A stretch of DNA of 64,000 nucleotides, from NCBI RefSeq assembly GCF_004137765.1, contig NZ_NOIS01000004.1:310001-374000 (forward strand), given 5' to 3'. Under the pieces are notes generated by a model. That model had not been told where the DNA came from. It did not search any database and saw nothing but the letters and a program-made list of their open reading frames with translations. Positions 61,721 through 64,000 of the stretch are shown piece by piece. A program made the translations under genes and the position numbers. How positions within the stretch are numbered: the stretch's first letter is position 1; each line of letters starts with the position of its first letter. The stretch is from Rothia uropygialis (GTDB taxonomy: Bacteria > Actinomycetota > Actinomycetes > Actinomycetales > Micrococcaceae).

Positions 61721-63058
61721 ATGAGTACCACCGCTTCGGAGGCCCGAGCAGAGCGACTCGGCACAAGGGACAAACAACGCGAAGCTCGAAGAGTCATTGC
61801 GTCGAGCTTCATCGGCAGCACGATCGAGTTCTACGATTTCCTGCTGTACGCGACGGCGACAGCGTTGGTTTTCCCGCATGTCTTCTTCACGAACTTGGAC
61901 CCACTGGCCGGAGCTATCGCCTCGGCCGGCACATTCGCCGCGGGTTACATTGCGCGGCCCCTGGGCGGAGCCGTCTTCGGTCACTTCGGTGACCGTCTCG
62001 GTCGAAAGAGGATGCTCGTACTGTCGATGCTGTCCATGGGGTCGGCATCGACGCTGATCGGGTTGGTACCCGGCCAGGCAAGTATCGGCTCTTGGGGTGC
62101 GATCATTCTGATCGTCTTGAGGGTCCTTCAGGGAATCGCAATCGGCGGTGAATGGGGAGGTGCCGCGTTGATGGCCCTCGAACATGCAAAAGGGGGAAAG
62201 CGAGGCTTCGCCGCCTCCTTCACCAACGCCGGAGCGCCCATGGGCGCCGCTCTGGGCACCACCGTGATGGGACTTGCGAACCACTGGACCGGGGATGCCT
62301 TTCTGGAGTGGGGATGGAGAATCCCGTTCCTGCTGAGCGTGGTTCTGCTTGCGGTCGGAATCTTCATCCGGTCCAAAGTCTCCGAATCCCCGATTTTCAA
62401 GGAAGCGGTGGAGGAAGAGGAAAAGCTGGGCGACAAGCCTAAACTGCCCATCTGGCAAATTCTCCGTCGCCCGAAGAACCTGATTCTGGTAATGCTGGGC
62501 GGGGCAGGCGGTTTCGCCCTGCAGGCGGTGATCTCGATCTTCGCCATCGGGTACGCGGTCGACAACGGCGCCGATCGTTCCCTGGTTCTGTATCTTTTCG
62601 CTCTTGCCTCCGTGATCAGCATTCCGTGCGTGGTCGGCTGGGCCCGACTCTCCGACGTGGTGGGACGCAAGCCGATCATGATCGCGGGAACCGTCATTTA
62701 CCTGGTGCTGATTTTTCCCATGTTCGACTGGTATGCGTCGGGCAACCCTGGGTTGATTTTCCTCGCCATGGTCGTCGGCCTGTGTTCTCACGCGGCGATC
62801 TACGGGCCGCTGGCAGCGTTCGTATCCGAACAATTCGGAACCTCAGCGCGGTATACGGGCGCGTCCATGGGCTACCAGTTGGCCACACTCATCGGGGCGG
62901 GTTTTACGCCCACCATCATCACCTCGATCTTCGCCAAGTCCCAGGGCGAGATCGCACCGGTGCTGTGGTACCTGATCGCTTTGGGAGGAGTCTCCGGGCT
63001 CTTCATTCTTCTGACCCGTGAGTCGAAGAACAACGATTTGGAGGCCTACGAGCACTGA
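61721..63058 (+). CDS. MFS transporter, metabolite:H+ symporter (MHS) family
   Basis: 445 residues, 12 spans. MHS marks: SFIGSTIEFYDFLLYATATALVFPHVFF near residue 28, GAVFGHFGDRLGRKRMLVLSMLSMG near 80 and VLQGIAIGGEWGGAALMALEHA near 130, similar to ProP/ShiA/PcaT-type carriers. A carboxylate such as an aromatic acid or phenylpropanoid is the likely cargo (phdT/couT position). ATG at 61721 in an A-rich run. Last gene of the cluster. Confidence 0.88.
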   Translation: MSTTASEARAERLGTRDKQREARRVIASSFIGSTIEFYDFLLYATATALVFPHVFFTNLDPLAGAIASAGTFAAGYIARPLGGAVFGHFGDRLGRKRMLVLSMLSMGSASTLIGLVPGQASIGSWGAIILIVLRVLQGIAIGGEWGGAALMALEHAKGGKRGFAASFTNAGAPMGAALGTTVMGLANHWTGDAFLEWGWRIPFLLSVVLLAVGIFIRSKVSESPIFKEAVEEEEKLGDKPKLPIWQILRRPKNLILVMLGGAGGFALQAVISIFAIGYAVDNGADRSLVLYLFALASVISIPCVVGWARLSDVVGRKPIMIAGTVIYLVLIFPMFDWYASGNPGLIFLAMVVGLCSHAAIYGPLAAFVSEQFGTSARYTGASMGYQLATLIGAGFTPTIITSIFAKSQGEIAPVLWYLIALGGVSGLFILLTRESKNNDLEAYEH

Positions 63059-63147
63059 CACCGGTGAAAGCAGATTGCCCTTGCACGTGATGAGCTGCGG
63101 GGTGGAAAGTCCGGAATAGAAACTCTCGCCGGCCGGTTGATCCAAAT

Positions 63148-64000
63148 GTGAGCACTCGTAAAAATATCGGTTTCCTTTCCTTCGGCCATTGGACGCCGCA
63201 TCCCACTTCGGCCACTCAGAGCGGGGCCGATGCCCTTGTGCAAAGCGTCGACTTGGCCGTGGCCGCCGAAGAGCTGGGGGCCGACGGCGCTTACTTCCGC
63301 GTCCACCACTTCGCGCGCCAATTGGGTTCGCCTTTTCCACTTTTGGCCGCCGCAGGCGCCAGGACGAGTCGCATAGAGCTCGGTACGGGTGTGATCGACA
63401 TGCGATACGTCAATCCTCTCGCTTTCGCCGAGGACGCCGGGGCAACGGACCTCATCGCCGGCGGACGTCTGCAACTCGGCATTTCGCGGGGCTCGCCCGA
63501 ACAGGTCATCGATGGGTGGCGCTATTTCGGCTTCGAACCGGAGGACGGCGAATCCGACGCGGACATGGCACGCCGGCACACCGAGGTCGCCCTCGCGGCT
63601 GTGTCGGGCAAACAGTTTGCGCGCCCCAACCCGCGGCCGATGTTCCCGAATCCGCCCGGCCTTCTGCGCGTAGAACCCTATTCCGAAGGGCTCCGCGAAC
63701 GCATGTGGTGGGGCGCCGGATCCGATGCGACTGCACGCTGGGCAGCCAAGAACGGCATGAACCTCATGTCCTCTACGCTCAAGGACGACGAGTCGGGCGA
63801 GCCCTTCCACGTGCAACAGCGCAAGCAGATCGATGCCTTCCGAGATGAGTGGGTCCAGCACGACCACGCCTTCGAGCCTCGCACTTCCGTCTCCCGTTCG
63901 ATCTTCGCGATCACAAATGACCAGGACAGGCGCTATTTCCTGGGTACCGGAGAACGCGATGACCAGGTCGGGTACATTGACAGCACCCGATCCGTGTTCG
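63148..64000 (+). CDS. LLM-class flavin-dependent oxidoreductase, 3'-truncated by window edge
   Basis: The frame from a GTG at 63148 is open to the end of the window (284 codons). It begins MSTRKNIGFLSFGHWTPHP and continues with LAVAAEELGADGAYFRVHHF near 38, PFPLLAAAGARTSRIELGTGVIDMRYVNPLAFAEDAG near 63 and GGRLQLGISRGSPEQ near 105, which are the bacterial-luciferase-like (LLM, group of F420/FMN monooxygenases) barrel and flavin-binding segments. GTG start without a strong ribosome site. It follows the MHS transporter by 89 bases. Substrate unknown; the stop is outside the window. Confidence 0.85.
   Translation, partial: MSTRKNIGFLSFGHWTPHPTSATQSGADALVQSVDLAVAAEELGADGAYFRVHHFARQLGSPFPLLAAAGARTSRIELGTGVIDMRYVNPLAFAEDAGATDLIAGGRLQLGISRGSPEQVIDGWRYFGFEPEDGESDADMARRHTEVALAAVSGKQFARPNPRPMFPNPPGLLRVEPYSEGLRERMWWGAGSDATARWAAKNGMNLMSSTLKDDESGEPFHVQQRKQIDAFRDEWVQHDHAFEPRTSVSRSIFAITNDQDRRYFLGTGERDDQVGYIDSTRSVF

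Noticed and set aside
1-64000. Prophage, insertion sequences, CRISPR arrays, tRNA or rRNA genes
   Set aside because: No transposase, integrase, phage structural gene, regularly spaced repeat or tRNA-like sequence was recognised on reading; small tRNA genes cannot be excluded without a scan.

Overview
This is a GC-rich (roughly 60%) chromosomal segment from an actinobacterium. The best fit is Micrococcales (Micrococcaceae or a relative). This rests on the fused membrane lysyltransferase/LysRS (LysX type), a Kocuria/Micrococcus-like putrescine oxidase, an LGFP-repeat lipoprotein, Streptomyces-like variants of the DnaA box and strong Shine-Dalgarno sites with frequent GTG starts. I see no prophage, transposon, rRNA, tRNA or CRISPR. 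It reads as a metabolic/transport region of tight operons, each with its own regulator.

Left part (1-13.3 kb): a three-gene set (alpha/beta hydrolase, condensation-domain-like acyltransferase, DUF6320 zinc-ribbon membrane protein); a DUF4862 gene with its FadR/GntR regulator, divergent from a CitMHS citrate carrier and a universal stress protein; the thiamin salvage operon thiM-thiE-thiD-tenA under a TPP riboswitch. Upstream of it is a gene-free stretch of about 1 kb (10.36-11.31 kb) packed with DnaA boxes although no dnaA/dnaN is nearby. Then come a short PdxH-like oxidase, a LysR regulator and a DoxX protein.

13.3-25.1 kb: a four-gene choline/betaine ABC importer divergent from a GntR/UTRA regulator; a MarR regulator; NhaA behind a structured RNA leader; and an esterase - LysX - small membrane protein operon for aminoacyl-phospholipid metabolism.

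25.1-36.6 kb: a sugar/polyol (or sugar-acid) catabolic island in three transcription units (tpi-like + rpiB-like; TIM barrel - SDR - MFS - hydroxyacid dehydrogenase - MFS - GntR; fused dihydroxyacetone-type kinase with a GntP permease downstream). The three units share an identical 10-bp palindrome, TCCTATAGGA, in their promoter regions. The TIM homologue has a Ser where true TIM has Asn, which points to tetrulose phosphates (erythritol/threitol/erythrulose-type route) and not to glycolysis.

36.6-42 kb: an AGCS sodium:amino-acid symporter with a structured leader, an LGFP-repeat/SGNH lipoprotein, an ArsD-like protein with a Cys-rich tail and a hypothetical membrane protein, separated by long inverted repeats.

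42-55.8 kb: a near-complete agmatine -> putrescine -> 4-aminobutanal -> GABA -> succinate pathway: agmatine deiminase, an amidase-signature enzyme where N-carbamoylputrescine amidase is expected, polyamine permease, putrescine oxidase, aminobutyraldehyde dehydrogenase, GabT, GabD and a GabP-like permease. A TetR gene and two copies of an AAACGAA-N5-TTCGTT type operator tie two of the units together.

56-63 kb: a MarR-controlled acyl-CoA cluster (SDR, amidohydrolase, acyl-CoA dehydrogenase, CoA ligase, MaoC hydratase, MHS transporter) that resembles the actinobacterial phenylpropanoid (phd/cou) degradation clusters. A partial LLM flavin oxidoreductase runs off the right edge.
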